Assembly: GCF_032393985.1 (NCBI RefSeq) | Contig: NZ_CP135918.1 | Coordinates: 3,286,001 to 3,350,000 of the forward strand | Length of the DNA: 64,000 nucleotides | Origin: Fischerella sp. JS2 | Lineage (GTDB): Bacteria; Cyanobacteriota; Cyanobacteriia; Cyanobacteriales; Nostocaceae | Direction of reading: 5' to 3' | Position numbers and translations under genes: made by a program | Part shown: positions 44,888 through 53,475 of the stretch, in pieces | Layout: the number at the start of each line of letters is the position of its first letter | Numbering within the stretch: the stretch's first letter is position 1 | The notes under the pieces: generated by a model | Told to the model about the DNA's origin: nothing | Seen by the model: the letters and a program-made list of their open reading frames with translations, nothing else | Database searches by the model: none

Positions 44888-46267
44888 ATGACACAATCAA
44901 TTCCTCTTACTTCTCCTGGGCAAACAACCCAGTCAGTTTCGCTTGGACATCGCATATCTGCATTGTTGAAAAATTTAGGTACTCTTGCACTGCTATTGTT
45001 GGTATTGCCAATCAATGCTGGGATTGTTTTGGTGTCGCTGCTATTGGGTAATCAACCAAAAGCGATCGCCACAAAACCCAAAAATATCTTGATTAGTGGC
45101 GGTAAAATGACTAAGGCATTGCAACTTGCCCGTTCTTTTCACGCTGCTGGTCATCGAGTAGTTTTACTAGAAACTCACAAATACTGGTTAACTGGACATC
45201 GCTTTTCTAAAGCAGTAAGTCGCTTTTACACTGTACCGACACCCCAAGATCATCCCGAAGCATACACCCAAGCGTTATTAGACATCGTGATCAAAGAGAG
45301 TATCGATGTCTATGTACCTGTGTGTAGTCCGGTTGCTAGTTACTACGACTCCTTAGCAAAACCCACACTGTCGAAGTACTGTGAAGTTTTTCACTGCGAC
45401 GCAGATGTCACCCAAATGTTGGATGATAAATACGCCTTTGCCCAGAAAGCATATAGTTTAGGTTTATCTGTTCCCAAATCCTACAAAATCAGCGACCCTG
45501 AACAAGTTCTTAACTTCGACTTTTCCCAAGAAAAGCGTCCATACATCCTCAAAAGCATTCCCTACGACTCGGTTCGTCGCTTAGACTTAACTAAGCTTCC
45601 TTGTGAGACTCCCCAAGCAACAGCAGATTTTGTCACAAGCTTACCCATCAGTCCGCAAAAGCCGTGGATTATGCAAGAATTCATCCCCGGAAAAGAATAT
45701 TGCACCCACAGTACTGTCCGCAATGGCGAGTTAAGAATGCACTGCTGTTGTGAATCTTCAGCATTCCAAGTCAACTATGAGAATGTCGATCATCCCCAAA
45801 TTTTGGAATGGGTGCGACATTTCGTCAAAGCACTGGGAATCACGGGACAAGTATCTTTTGACTTTATTCAAGCAGAAGATGGTACAGTCTACGCTATTGA
45901 ATGTAATCCGCGTACTCATTCAGCCATCACCATGTTTTATAATCATCCTGGTGTGGCAGATGCGTATCTCAGCGAAACTCCGCAAGTAGAACCAATCCAA
46001 CCCCTTGCTAACAGTAAGCCTACCTACTGGACTTATCACGAAATCTGGCGATTGACAGGAATTCGTTCTTTTTCACAGTTGCGAACCTGGTTAAGAAATT
46101 TTTGGCATGGTAAAGATGCTATTTACAGCTTCCATGATCCTCTACCTTTTTTAACAGTTCATCACTGCCAAATTCCCTTACTATTATTGCAAAATTTGCA
46201 AAAGCTGAAAGGTTGGATCAGGATAGATTTTAATATTGGAAAATTGGTCGAATTTGGCGGTGATTAA
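44888..46267 (+). CDS. mysC: ATP-grasp ligase MysC (mycosporine-glycine synthesis)
   Basis: About 459 residues. Couples glycine to 4-deoxygadusol with ATP to give mycosporine-glycine. After a hydrophobic stretch (LGTLALLLLVLPINAGIVLV), the ligase starts at PKNILISGGKMTKALQLARS; MLDDKYAFAQKAYSLGLSVP is the lysine-containing pre-grasp segment, PWIMQEFIPGKEYCTHS the grasp, and VYAIECNPRTHSAITMFYN the Mg2+ site (E and N). The frame begins 19 codons earlier in non-coding-like text; the ATG at 44888 (MTQSIPLTSPG) fits. Confidence 0.93.
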   Translation: MTQSIPLTSPGQTTQSVSLGHRISALLKNLGTLALLLLVLPINAGIVLVSLLLGNQPKAIATKPKNILISGGKMTKALQLARSFHAAGHRVVLLETHKYWLTGHRFSKAVSRFYTVPTPQDHPEAYTQALLDIVIKESIDVYVPVCSPVASYYDSLAKPTLSKYCEVFHCDADVTQMLDDKYAFAQKAYSLGLSVPKSYKISDPEQVLNFDFSQEKRPYILKSIPYDSVRRLDLTKLPCETPQATADFVTSLPISPQKPWIMQEFIPGKEYCTHSTVRNGELRMHCCCESSAFQVNYENVDHPQILEWVRHFVKALGITGQVSFDFIQAEDGTVYAIECNPRTHSAITMFYNHPGVADAYLSETPQVEPIQPLANSKPTYWTYHEIWRLTGIRSFSQLRTWLRNFWHGKDAIYSFHDPLPFLTVHHCQIPLLLLQNLQKLKGWIRIDFNIGKLVEFGGD

Positions 46268-46332
46268 ATTTAGATGGATTAGGGACTCTTAAGCTTATTG
46301 TTCAGTTGCTAACTAAAGCAATTTTTTCTCTT

Positions 46333-47472
46333 ATGAATAAGATGCAAAATCTTCCGATTTCTATTTTAGAAAACATAAGATTACGGTTTTTGCAAGATGA
46401 TGAAAAAACATTTTCGAGTTCTGAAACAGAACTACCTCTAGTTATAGAGCCAGTCAATGAAAAATCTTTCACAGTTCTAAAAGCGCTACTCAATGAAAGT
46501 TGCGACTGGTTCAATAAACAGCTAGATACATACGGAGCTATTTTGTTTCGGGGATTTGAAGTTGAGGATGCAGAGCAATTTCAAAAAGTTTTAGAGCTAC
46601 TGAATATTGAACTGGAGTCGTTTTATCACTTTGGTAGCGCGCATCGTGTACGAATCACTGATAAAGTTTTTACCTCTTCTGAAGCTCCACCAGATACGAT
46701 TATTGCTCCCCATAATGAACTCAATATGGTACCAGTAAGACCCAGTGTACTTGCTTTTTTTTGCCAAGTTCAGCCCGAGCTATATGGGGAAACTCCTATC
46801 ATAAATACGGCAAAGTTATTTAATAGCTTATCTCCCAGCTTAAAACACAAAATTAGTAACTTTCCTCAACGATTTGTGCGATATGTTCCTCACCATTTAT
46901 TGAAGATTGTCTTCGAGGAACTCTCACCAGAGGAGATTACTAAACTTCTTCAGAAACAAGGATTTGATTTTAAATGGGAAGAGGATGGCTCTATTAATTT
47001 TGAGTGTTCTTATATTCCCTTATTCACTCACCCGAGAACTGGTAGGCTGTGCTTTTGCCTTAGCATTGTTGATTGTTTAGTAAGTAGAGAATGGTACCGA
47101 AACATCGGGCAAAGGTATTCATTTGGGCAAAGACTCTATTACAATTGGCTACCAGCAAAATTGTACAAAAGAATTCAGCAAGGATTAACAACAGCAGCGA
47201 CTGTTGTCGATGGTTCGCAAAAGCAAACTAGTACCCTGAATACATATTTTTTGAATGAGCATAATCAATACACAACAATGACGGCAGCAGAAGCGAAAGA
47301 ATTGGGCGAAGCTGAATGGAAAAATGCAGCTATTTTTCAGTGGAAGCAAGGCGATATTCTCGTTATAGATAATCTACAAGTTGCTCATAGTAGACTCAAT
47401 ACTAAACTTCAACGCAAAATCCTCACTGCTTTCGGAAATATGTGTAACATTCATGATTTGAAACCAGCTTGA
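46333..47472 (+). CDS. TauD/TfdA-family Fe(II)/2-oxoglutarate oxygenase (SyrP-like)
   Basis: About 379 residues. GAILFRGFEVEDAEQFQKVL is the family N-terminal motif. APHNELNMVPVRP gives the H-x-E iron ligands, the version used by clavaminate synthase and SyrP rather than H-x-D. GDILVIDNLQVAHSRLNTKL then QRKIL holds the distal histidine and the 2-oxoglutarate-binding arginine. The start is an ATG at 46333 or 46342; a TTG at 46306 is less likely. It lies inside the MAA cluster, between mysC and the NRPS. The usual MAA oxygenase MysH is of the PhyH type, which this is not. It may hydroxylate a carrier-bound amino acid or the finished MAA. Confidence 0.85.
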   Translation: MNKMQNLPISILENIRLRFLQDDEKTFSSSETELPLVIEPVNEKSFTVLKALLNESCDWFNKQLDTYGAILFRGFEVEDAEQFQKVLELLNIELESFYHFGSAHRVRITDKVFTSSEAPPDTIIAPHNELNMVPVRPSVLAFFCQVQPELYGETPIINTAKLFNSLSPSLKHKISNFPQRFVRYVPHHLLKIVFEELSPEEITKLLQKQGFDFKWEEDGSINFECSYIPLFTHPRTGRLCFCLSIVDCLVSREWYRNIGQRYSFGQRLYYNWLPAKLYKRIQQGLTTAATVVDGSQKQTSTLNTYFLNEHNQYTTMTAAEAKELGEAEWKNAAIFQWKQGDILVIDNLQVAHSRLNTKLQRKILTAFGNMCNIHDLKPA

Positions 47473-47523
47473 TTAACAAGTGGTTGAAATATTTAAGTAG
47501 AATAATTACATAGGTAATTAAAT

Positions 47524-50500
47524 ATGAATGAGTTAATTAATACGAAAACACAACTTTCTACCTCAGAACTTAAAGAATATTGGGAGAAACAGTTAGCAGG
47601 GGAATTACCTTTTCTTCAGTTACCCACAACTTTACCGCGTTCTTCTATAAAAAAATATGCTTGCTCTTCCTATACTTTGATAATCGAAAATAGACTAACT
47701 GAATTACTAATAGAACTGGCGAAGCGTGAGAGTATTAGCCTTGAAAATCTTCTTTTAGCAGCATTTAAAGTTTTACTTTACCGTTATACAAATGAAACAG
47801 ATATTCTTGTTGCTTTGCTAATAAATCAGCAAGATAGACATGAATTTGAAAAAGTTGCTAGCCAATTTACTAATATAGTGATATCACGGGATTTTATTTC
47901 CGAAAGTATTTCATTTAAAAACTTTCTGCATCAAGTTAGTCATACTGTTTTAGAGATCAGGAATTATCAAGATTATCCGTTTACTTTGTTGGTAAAGGAA
48001 TTACAGTCAAAGTTCAATACAAGTAATTCATCTATTTGTCAAGCTTCATTTACTTTCCAGAATGGAAATCTACAGGAAAATATATCAAATTTCTTCGAGC
48101 CAGTAGTCAAAAAACAGTCAAGAAACTGTGATCAAATCGAACTAGAATTTGATTTCAGCTTGCAAGTTATCCAGCTTTCTGAATCATTGCAGAGTTGTTT
48201 TCAGTACAACAGCAATTTGTTAGATGAAACAACAGTTGCTCAGATAAGCAGATATTTTCAGAATTTACTGGAAAGTATTGTATCAAATCCAGAACAGCCA
48301 GTAGCTCAGTTACCGTTGCTGAGTGAGAGGGAACGAGAAAAAATACTGGTTGAATGGAATGCTACTCAGACCGATTATGACCTTACGATCTGTCTCCACC
48401 AATTAATTGAAGCACAGGTAGAGCGAAAACCAGATGCGATCGCAGTCTCTTTTGCAGGGGAACAGCTTACCTATCGTGAACTGAATCAGCGTGCAAATCA
48501 ACTAGCGCACTATTTACAAACACTCGGAGTTAAACCAGAAGTATTAGTGGGTATTTGCATTGAACGTTCTTTAGAAATGCTAGTGGGACTTTTGGGTATC
48601 CTGAAAGCTGGCGCAGCTTACCTGCCTTTAGATCCAGCTTATCCACAAGAACGTTTGGAGTTAATTTTATCTGATTCTCAGGTGTCGGTGTTGTTGACTG
48701 ATAATCAAAAGTTATTTACTGATCAGGAACATAGAAAAATAGTATGTTTACGTACAAAATACGAAATTATTGCTACCTATAGCAAAGACAATCCAGAACC
48801 ACGTGCCACCGCCAACAATCTGGCTTATGTTATTTATACCTCCGGCTCAACTGGTAAGCCGAAAGGAGTAGAAATTCCTCACAGCGCTGTGGTCAATTTC
48901 TTAAAATCCATGCAGCATCAACCTGGTATCACAGAGTCAGATGTTCTTTTAGCAGTTACTACAGTATCATTTGATATTGCGGCTCTGGAACTATATCTGC
49001 CCTTAACTACGGGCGCTCAGGTGATATTAGCTACCAAAAAAATAGCTAGTGATGGTAAGCTACTGAAAGAGTTAATTGATACAGCTGCTGTTACGGTTAT
49101 GCAAGCCACTCCAGCTAGCTGGCGGATGTTGCTTGCAGCTGGATGGAGTGGTTCTCCTCAATTAAAAATTCTCTGTGGTGGCGAAGCCTTAACCAGTGAC
49201 TTGGCACAGCGTTTATTAGAAAAAGGTGCTGCTGTATGGAATTTGTACGGGCCAACTGAAACTACGATTTGGTCAACTGTCTGTGAAGTAGACACTACGA
49301 AACTATCTCATGCTTTAGTCCCCATTGGTCGTCCCATTGCCAATACACAAATTTATATATTAGATTCCTATCTCCAACCAGTTCCAGTGGGAGTTGTTGG
49401 CGAATTGTATATAGGTGGTGTTGGAGTTGCACGCGGTTATCTCAACCGTCCTGAACTCACAGCTGAACGGTTTATAGCTCATCCCTTCTCAGTCGGTTCC
49501 CGTGTTTACAGAACAGGAGATTTAGCTCGTTACTTACATGATGGCACGATTGAATACCTTAGTAGAATAGATAATCAAGTAAAAATCCGAGGATTTCGCA
49601 TCGAACTTGGGGAAATAGAAAACGCTTTATCAGGTCATCCACAAGTGCGAGAAGCGGTTGTAATTACCCGCTCTGATCAATCAGAGGAAAAACAAATAGT
49701 AGCTTATTTTACTGCTCAACAGGAACAACCTACCCCGGAAACCCTGCGTGATTTTCTCAGACAGAAGCTACCAGATTACATGATACCAACAGCTTTTGTG
49801 ATCTTAGATGCCTTACCTTTGACTCCTAGTGGAAAAGTCAATCGTCGCGCTTTGCCAAAGCCAACAGTTTCTAGCTTCTGCCAACACAATGAATTTGTTG
49901 CACCGCGCAATGATACCGAAAGGGAATTAGCAAAAATCTGGTCAGAGGTTTTAAACATTCAGCCAGTAGGTGTTAAAGACAACTTTTTTGCAATCGGCGG
50001 AAATTCTCTTTTAGCAATCCACTTAATAGCTGCAATTGAGCAGCAGTTTGCTAAAGAATTACCCTTATCAGCAATCCTCACTAATCCTAGCATTGAGGAC
50101 TTTGCAAACTTTCTTGATACCAGTGCAGATACTTTTAATCACTCTCCCCTAATTCCTATCCAGCCAAAAGGTAACAAGCAACCTTTTTTCTGCGTCCATC
50201 CTGCGGGAGGTCATGTTATGTGCTACTTCAAACTAGCGCAATATTTAGGTGCTGACCAACCATTTTATGGCTTGCAAGCACAAGGGTTTCATGAAGAAGA
50301 ACCTCTCACACGAGTCGAGGATATGGCAAGCGTTTATATCCAAGCTATTCAGAAATTTCAGCCTCAAGGTCCGTACTCTATTGGTGGCTGGTCATTTGGG
50401 GGAGTTGTGGCGTATGAAATGGCCCAGCAATTGCACAAACAGGGACATGAAGTTTCTGTGTTAGCAATCCTGGATTCCTATGTTCCTATTCTCTTGGATA

Positions 50501-50943
50501 AAAACAAAAAAATTGACGGTCCTTATTTGGTTGGCGCTCTTTCTAGGTATTTTGGCGGAATGTTAGGTCAGGATAATCTAGTAACACCTGATGAAATCAA
50601 GCACTTGAGTGCTGACGAACAAATTAACTATATCCTTGATAAAGCAATACAAGTCAAGATATTGCCACCATCAAACCAAAGCCAACAAAACCGACGTATT
50701 GTTGATGTGTTAGTTGGAACGCTAAAGGCAACTTATTCTTATACAAAACAGCCATATCCAGGAAAAGTCACCGTGTTCAGAGCCAGAGAAAAGCATCTCA
50801 TGGCTCCCGATCCTACTCTCGTGTGGGTGGAATTATTTTCTATCATGGATGCCGAAGATATAAAAATTATTGATGTTTCTGGTAATCACTACACATGCAT
50901 TTTAGAACCTCATACCAATTCAAAAAATGTTTGCGACAGATAA
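47524..50943 (+). CDS. mysE: NRPS MysE: half condensation, adenylation, carrier and thioesterase domains
   Basis: 1139 residues. Residues 1-270 match only the C-terminal half of a condensation domain (LAAFKVLLYRYTNETDILVA), with no HHxxxDG. The A domain (LTYRELNQRANQLAHYL to VKIRGFRIELGEIE) has YTSGSTGKPKG. Its selectivity residues read D-I-L-Q-L-G-L-I-W-K, the glycine code. FFAIGGNSLLAIHL is the carrier with its phosphopantetheine serine, then a type I thioesterase with GWSFGG and GNHYT. Known cyanobacterial MysE makes shinorine with serine; here mycosporine-2-glycine is predicted. The last residues after EPH come from the inserted IS630 element. Confidence 0.9.
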   Translation: MNELINTKTQLSTSELKEYWEKQLAGELPFLQLPTTLPRSSIKKYACSSYTLIIENRLTELLIELAKRESISLENLLLAAFKVLLYRYTNETDILVALLINQQDRHEFEKVASQFTNIVISRDFISESISFKNFLHQVSHTVLEIRNYQDYPFTLLVKELQSKFNTSNSSICQASFTFQNGNLQENISNFFEPVVKKQSRNCDQIELEFDFSLQVIQLSESLQSCFQYNSNLLDETTVAQISRYFQNLLESIVSNPEQPVAQLPLLSEREREKILVEWNATQTDYDLTICLHQLIEAQVERKPDAIAVSFAGEQLTYRELNQRANQLAHYLQTLGVKPEVLVGICIERSLEMLVGLLGILKAGAAYLPLDPAYPQERLELILSDSQVSVLLTDNQKLFTDQEHRKIVCLRTKYEIIATYSKDNPEPRATANNLAYVIYTSGSTGKPKGVEIPHSAVVNFLKSMQHQPGITESDVLLAVTTVSFDIAALELYLPLTTGAQVILATKKIASDGKLLKELIDTAAVTVMQATPASWRMLLAAGWSGSPQLKILCGGEALTSDLAQRLLEKGAAVWNLYGPTETTIWSTVCEVDTTKLSHALVPIGRPIANTQIYILDSYLQPVPVGVVGELYIGGVGVARGYLNRPELTAERFIAHPFSVGSRVYRTGDLARYLHDGTIEYLSRIDNQVKIRGFRIELGEIENALSGHPQVREAVVITRSDQSEEKQIVAYFTAQQEQPTPETLRDFLRQKLPDYMIPTAFVILDALPLTPSGKVNRRALPKPTVSSFCQHNEFVAPRNDTERELAKIWSEVLNIQPVGVKDNFFAIGGNSLLAIHLIAAIEQQFAKELPLSAILTNPSIEDFANFLDTSADTFNHSPLIPIQPKGNKQPFFCVHPAGGHVMCYFKLAQYLGADQPFYGLQAQGFHEEEPLTRVEDMASVYIQAIQKFQPQGPYSIGGWSFGGVVAYEMAQQLHKQGHEVSVLAILDSYVPILLDKNKKIDGPYLVGALSRYFGGMLGQDNLVTPDEIKHLSADEQINYILDKAIQVKILPPSNQSQQNRRIVDVLVGTLKATYSYTKQPYPGKVTVFRAREKHLMAPDPTLVWVELFSIMDAEDIKIIDVSGNHYTCILEPHTNSKNVCDR

Positions 50944-51495
50944 GGCATTGAGGATGAAGTCATAACCAGTCAAAGAAGCAGCAATTTGAGGAGTGAGGAG
51001 AGCTAGGAGTTGAGCAACCTTGGTTTGCAGATGCTCCAGGTGATCAAATAGCTCCCATTTCAAGTCTTGCTTGAGATATTCCCAAACGCGCTCTATGGGA
51101 TTCAGTTCAGGAGAATGAGCAGGCTGGAACAAAAGAACAATATTCTCTGGAATTTGTAAACGTTTAGCTTTATGAAATAAGCCGTTATCAACTTGGAGAA
51201 TGTTAAGTGATTTGGGATAACAGGCAGCGAACTCGTTCAAAAATTGTTGGTAGCATTCGGTATCAACATGAGAAAACTGCCAAAATAAACTTTCCCCAGT
51301 AAGTGGTTCAACTGCTCCATATAGCCAGAACGCTTTAAATTGCCACTGCCAATCACCAATAGGCTTAACTCCGGGAAGAGTAATTTTACGTCCTTCAATG
51401 GTTTTGAGTCCAAATCGACTCTCATCTTGTACAAAATAACGAATATTTTCGTACTGGGGCAAGATAATGGCACTGTATTGAGCAATTAATTGCAA
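50920..51495 (-). CDS. IS630 transposase, DDE domain (orfB)
   Basis: 191 residues. FVQDESRFGLKT holds the first D, ILQVDNGLFHKAKRL the second, and PAHSPELNPIERVWEYLK the E, the standard order of IS630 DDE transposases. It lacks its own ATG; the frame begins within the 3' end of orfA. Expression probably needs a -1 frameshift at the run of eight A residues (51507-51514) in orfA. Confidence 0.88.
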   Translation of the reverse strand: MQLIAQYSAIILPQYENIRYFVQDESRFGLKTIEGRKITLPGVKPIGDWQWQFKAFWLYGAVEPLTGESLFWQFSHVDTECYQQFLNEFAACYPKSLNILQVDNGLFHKAKRLQIPENIVLLFQPAHSPELNPIERVWEYLKQDLKWELFDHLEHLQTKVAQLLALLTPQIAASLTGYDFILNALSVANIF

Positions 51496-51995
51496 GTCAT
51501 CACCGAGTTTTTTTTAAAAGACTCTAGTTTTTCTTCGTCCTGTTTTCGGTTACGCGGACGTGGGACTTTCAGCTTGGCTTTGAGCCTGTAACGTGCCAGA
51601 TGATGTACAGTTGCGTACTCAGCTTGCACACCCAAGGTTTTTTCTAACCAATGTTGTATTTGTGTGTACCGTTGAAACCCACCTTCTGGTTGTTCGAGTT
51701 GTTTTTTCAAACTCGATACAGCCCAATCTGGTATTGCTCTTTTTCGACCTGAACTCGTTCCAAATTCAACAACCGCCTCAATTCCTCCTTCTCGATAATC
51801 TGCCAACCATCGATGTACTGTAGCTCGATGTTTTCCCAAGATTTTAGCAATCTCACTTACACTCATTTCTTGCCCTTTAATCAGATATAGGGCTTGTATA
51901 CGTTCTTTGCTCCGAGACTGTTTTTGATGTCTGAGCAACTTCTCTAGTTCCTCGACACTATCAACTATCTCGATCTGTGTTACCCCTACCATCAC
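51486..51995 (-). CDS. IS630 transposase, helix-turn-helix part (orfA)
   Basis: 169 residues. MSVSEIAKILGKHRATVHRW then LADYREGGIEA is the DNA-binding helix-turn-helix, and RAIPDWAVSSLKKQLEQPEG the winged linker. The frame reads ESFKK at the poly-A run and ends 12 codons later; shifting -1 there continues as KKLGDDLQLIAQYSAII into orfB. So A and B likely form one fused transposase. Confidence 0.85.
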   Translation of the reverse strand: MMVGVTQIEIVDSVEELEKLLRHQKQSRSKERIQALYLIKGQEMSVSEIAKILGKHRATVHRWLADYREGGIEAVVEFGTSSGRKRAIPDWAVSSLKKQLEQPEGGFQRYTQIQHWLEKTLGVQAEYATVHHLARYRLKAKLKVPRPRNRKQDEEKLESFKKNSVMTCN

Positions 51996-52057
51996 ATACC
52001 CTGAATGCTACTTCTGTCTATTTTTACCATCTGTCGCATTCTTTTTTCAAATTGGTA

Positions 52058-52109
52058 TCATTTACAAGTTTTAGCAGAACGTTTGAAATCATGTCTGGAG
52101 GGATTCTAA
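52058..52109 (+). pseudogene. Displaced native 3' end of mysE
   Basis: Directly beyond the IS630 end the plus strand encodes LQVLAERLKSCLEGF and TAA. This is the usual C-terminal helix of NRPS thioesterases (after EPH, a short link, then a helix). Joining the flanks at the single TA target leaves a one-base offset, so a small deletion or decay has followed the insertion. Confidence 0.65.
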
Positions 52110-52183
52110 TACCAATTCAAAAAAATTTAAGCCGGAAAATAAATTTCCGACTCTTAACCAAGCAATATTAGGAGTGTTAATTA

Positions 52184-53230
52184 TCAGTAGACTGAAGACT
52201 TTTGAAATTCCATCACCGTCAGGCTAGTTCCTGTATAAATAACTTGTTGCAATTGAAAGCCACTAGCTTCAAATAGATCCTTATATTCTTGTTCCGTGCG
52301 CCAGTAACCCCCTGGATTCGTTACCATCATCTGAACTGCGGCAAGAGCTGGGATAGTTCCATCCGGATATTCTACAGGCGCACCACGAGGTGGAACTAGT
52401 GTTTGTAGAAGTATTAGCTTACCTTGTGGCGGGAGAGCTTCTCTACACCGAGTTAGTACTTTGATCGCGTCTTCAACACTGAAAACAGAGAGGAAATACT
52501 TCATTACGATCGCATCTGCACCCTTTGGTATTTCCTCCAAAGCATTACCACCAATGATTTGCACTGCATCTTCACTAAGTCCCTGCTTTGCTAGAAAAGT
52601 AGGAGCTGTCTGAACCTCATGCGGTAGGTCAAACAATATGCCTTTACAGCCGAATTTTTTGATAATATGGGCAATCAGTGCGCCTTGATTGCCTCCAACG
52701 TCCATAACTGTATCAAACTGACTAAAGTCATAAACCTCAAATAGTGAATCAATTGCCTGATTCGTTAAAAAGCTCATGGCATTGTTGAACAGATTTCTAC
52801 TATCGGGGTTTTCTGTCATGAAAAATTCGTAAAATTTCTTGCCATGGGCTCTCTCAAAAGCTACTTCCCCTGTTTTTAAGGAATTCCCTAGTTCCCTCCA
52901 TGCATCCCACATACTAGGTTCTGCAATATGTAGTAGGAAATGTCCAACAGAAGGTTCTGCATTTGTAATCAGTTGTTCTGAAAGTTCTGTTGCTGCAAAT
53001 ACACGTCCTGGCTTTTCTACAAATACACCCAAATGAGCTAGAGCGCGCAGCACAACATACAAAGTTTCTACTTTTGTGGAGGTTGCTTTTGCGATTGTTT
53101 CCACACTCATTGGTTCTGATTGCAAAAGGTTAGGTATACCTAAGTTTGTTGCTATATAAAGGCACTGACTTTGCCAGTAGCCATAGATCATCTGAGCAAG
53201 CTTTTTGGATGCCGAAGTTGTTCCTAACAA
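52184..53230 (-). CDS. SAM-dependent small-molecule methyltransferase
   Basis: 348 residues, plant/bacterial O-methyltransferase type with an N-terminal winged-helix dimerisation domain (LIYGYWQSQCLYIATNLG-like opening, then ALAHLGVFVEKPGRVFAATE). FDTVMDVGGNQGALIAHIIK is the SAM loop and GKLILLQTLVPPRGAPVE the end of the core; NPGGYWRTEQEYKDLFEASG is the family C-terminus. It resembles hydroxyneurosporene or acetylserotonin methyltransferases. The catalytic histidine is not obvious (MKYFLSVFSVEDA where LH-W-D is usual). It converges with the MAA cluster and could modify its product, or be unrelated. Confidence 0.85.
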   Translation of the reverse strand: MLGTTSASKKLAQMIYGYWQSQCLYIATNLGIPNLLQSEPMSVETIAKATSTKVETLYVVLRALAHLGVFVEKPGRVFAATELSEQLITNAEPSVGHFLLHIAEPSMWDAWRELGNSLKTGEVAFERAHGKKFYEFFMTENPDSRNLFNNAMSFLTNQAIDSLFEVYDFSQFDTVMDVGGNQGALIAHIIKKFGCKGILFDLPHEVQTAPTFLAKQGLSEDAVQIIGGNALEEIPKGADAIVMKYFLSVFSVEDAIKVLTRCREALPPQGKLILLQTLVPPRGAPVEYPDGTIPALAAVQMMVTNPGGYWRTEQEYKDLFEASGFQLQQVIYTGTSLTVMEFQKSSVY

Positions 53231-53329
53231 ATTCTATTTCTCCGTTTTAAAAACTTTACACTATTTTCTATCTAGTGGTCTATCGCAAAAATTTTGATTG
53301 GTGAACTTATTCTTCGTTTTTCTTCTTTT

Positions 53330-53475
53330 CCTTCTTCCTTTGTGTTCTACCCTGCGGGTAGACACGAAGTGGCTTCTGTTCCCTGAAAGGGTTTCCGAAG
53401 GGTAAGTAGCCTATGAGCGCGTTTAATGCGTACTTTGCGGTTCGTTAATTAAATCCCTCAAAATTAATGCGATAA
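53330..53475. repeat. Short dispersed repeat upstream of IS4-type element
   Basis: CCTGCGGGTAGACACGAAG and TGGCTTC resemble GTAGACACGCAAGTGGCTTC at 40660-40683. Nothing else is seen in the gap 53231-53475 beyond AT-rich DNA. Confidence 0.45.

Larger units (their letters stand above)
50913..52057 (-). mobile_element. IS630-family insertion sequence
   Basis: Bounded by inverted repeats: left TACCAATTCAAAAAATG then TTTGCGACAGAT; right, read inwards, TACCAATTTGAAAAAAGA then ATGCGACAGAT. Both ends begin at TA, the IS630 target. About 1145 bp. It carries the transposase in two overlapping frames on the minus strand. It sits in the last codons of mysE. Another end-like sequence follows at 52112 (TACCAATTCAAAAAAATT). 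Confidence 0.88.

Noticed and set aside
46306-46332. TTG start giving nine extra residues to the oxygenase
   Set aside because: ATG codons at 46333 and 46342 are better placed; the extension does not resemble family N-termini.
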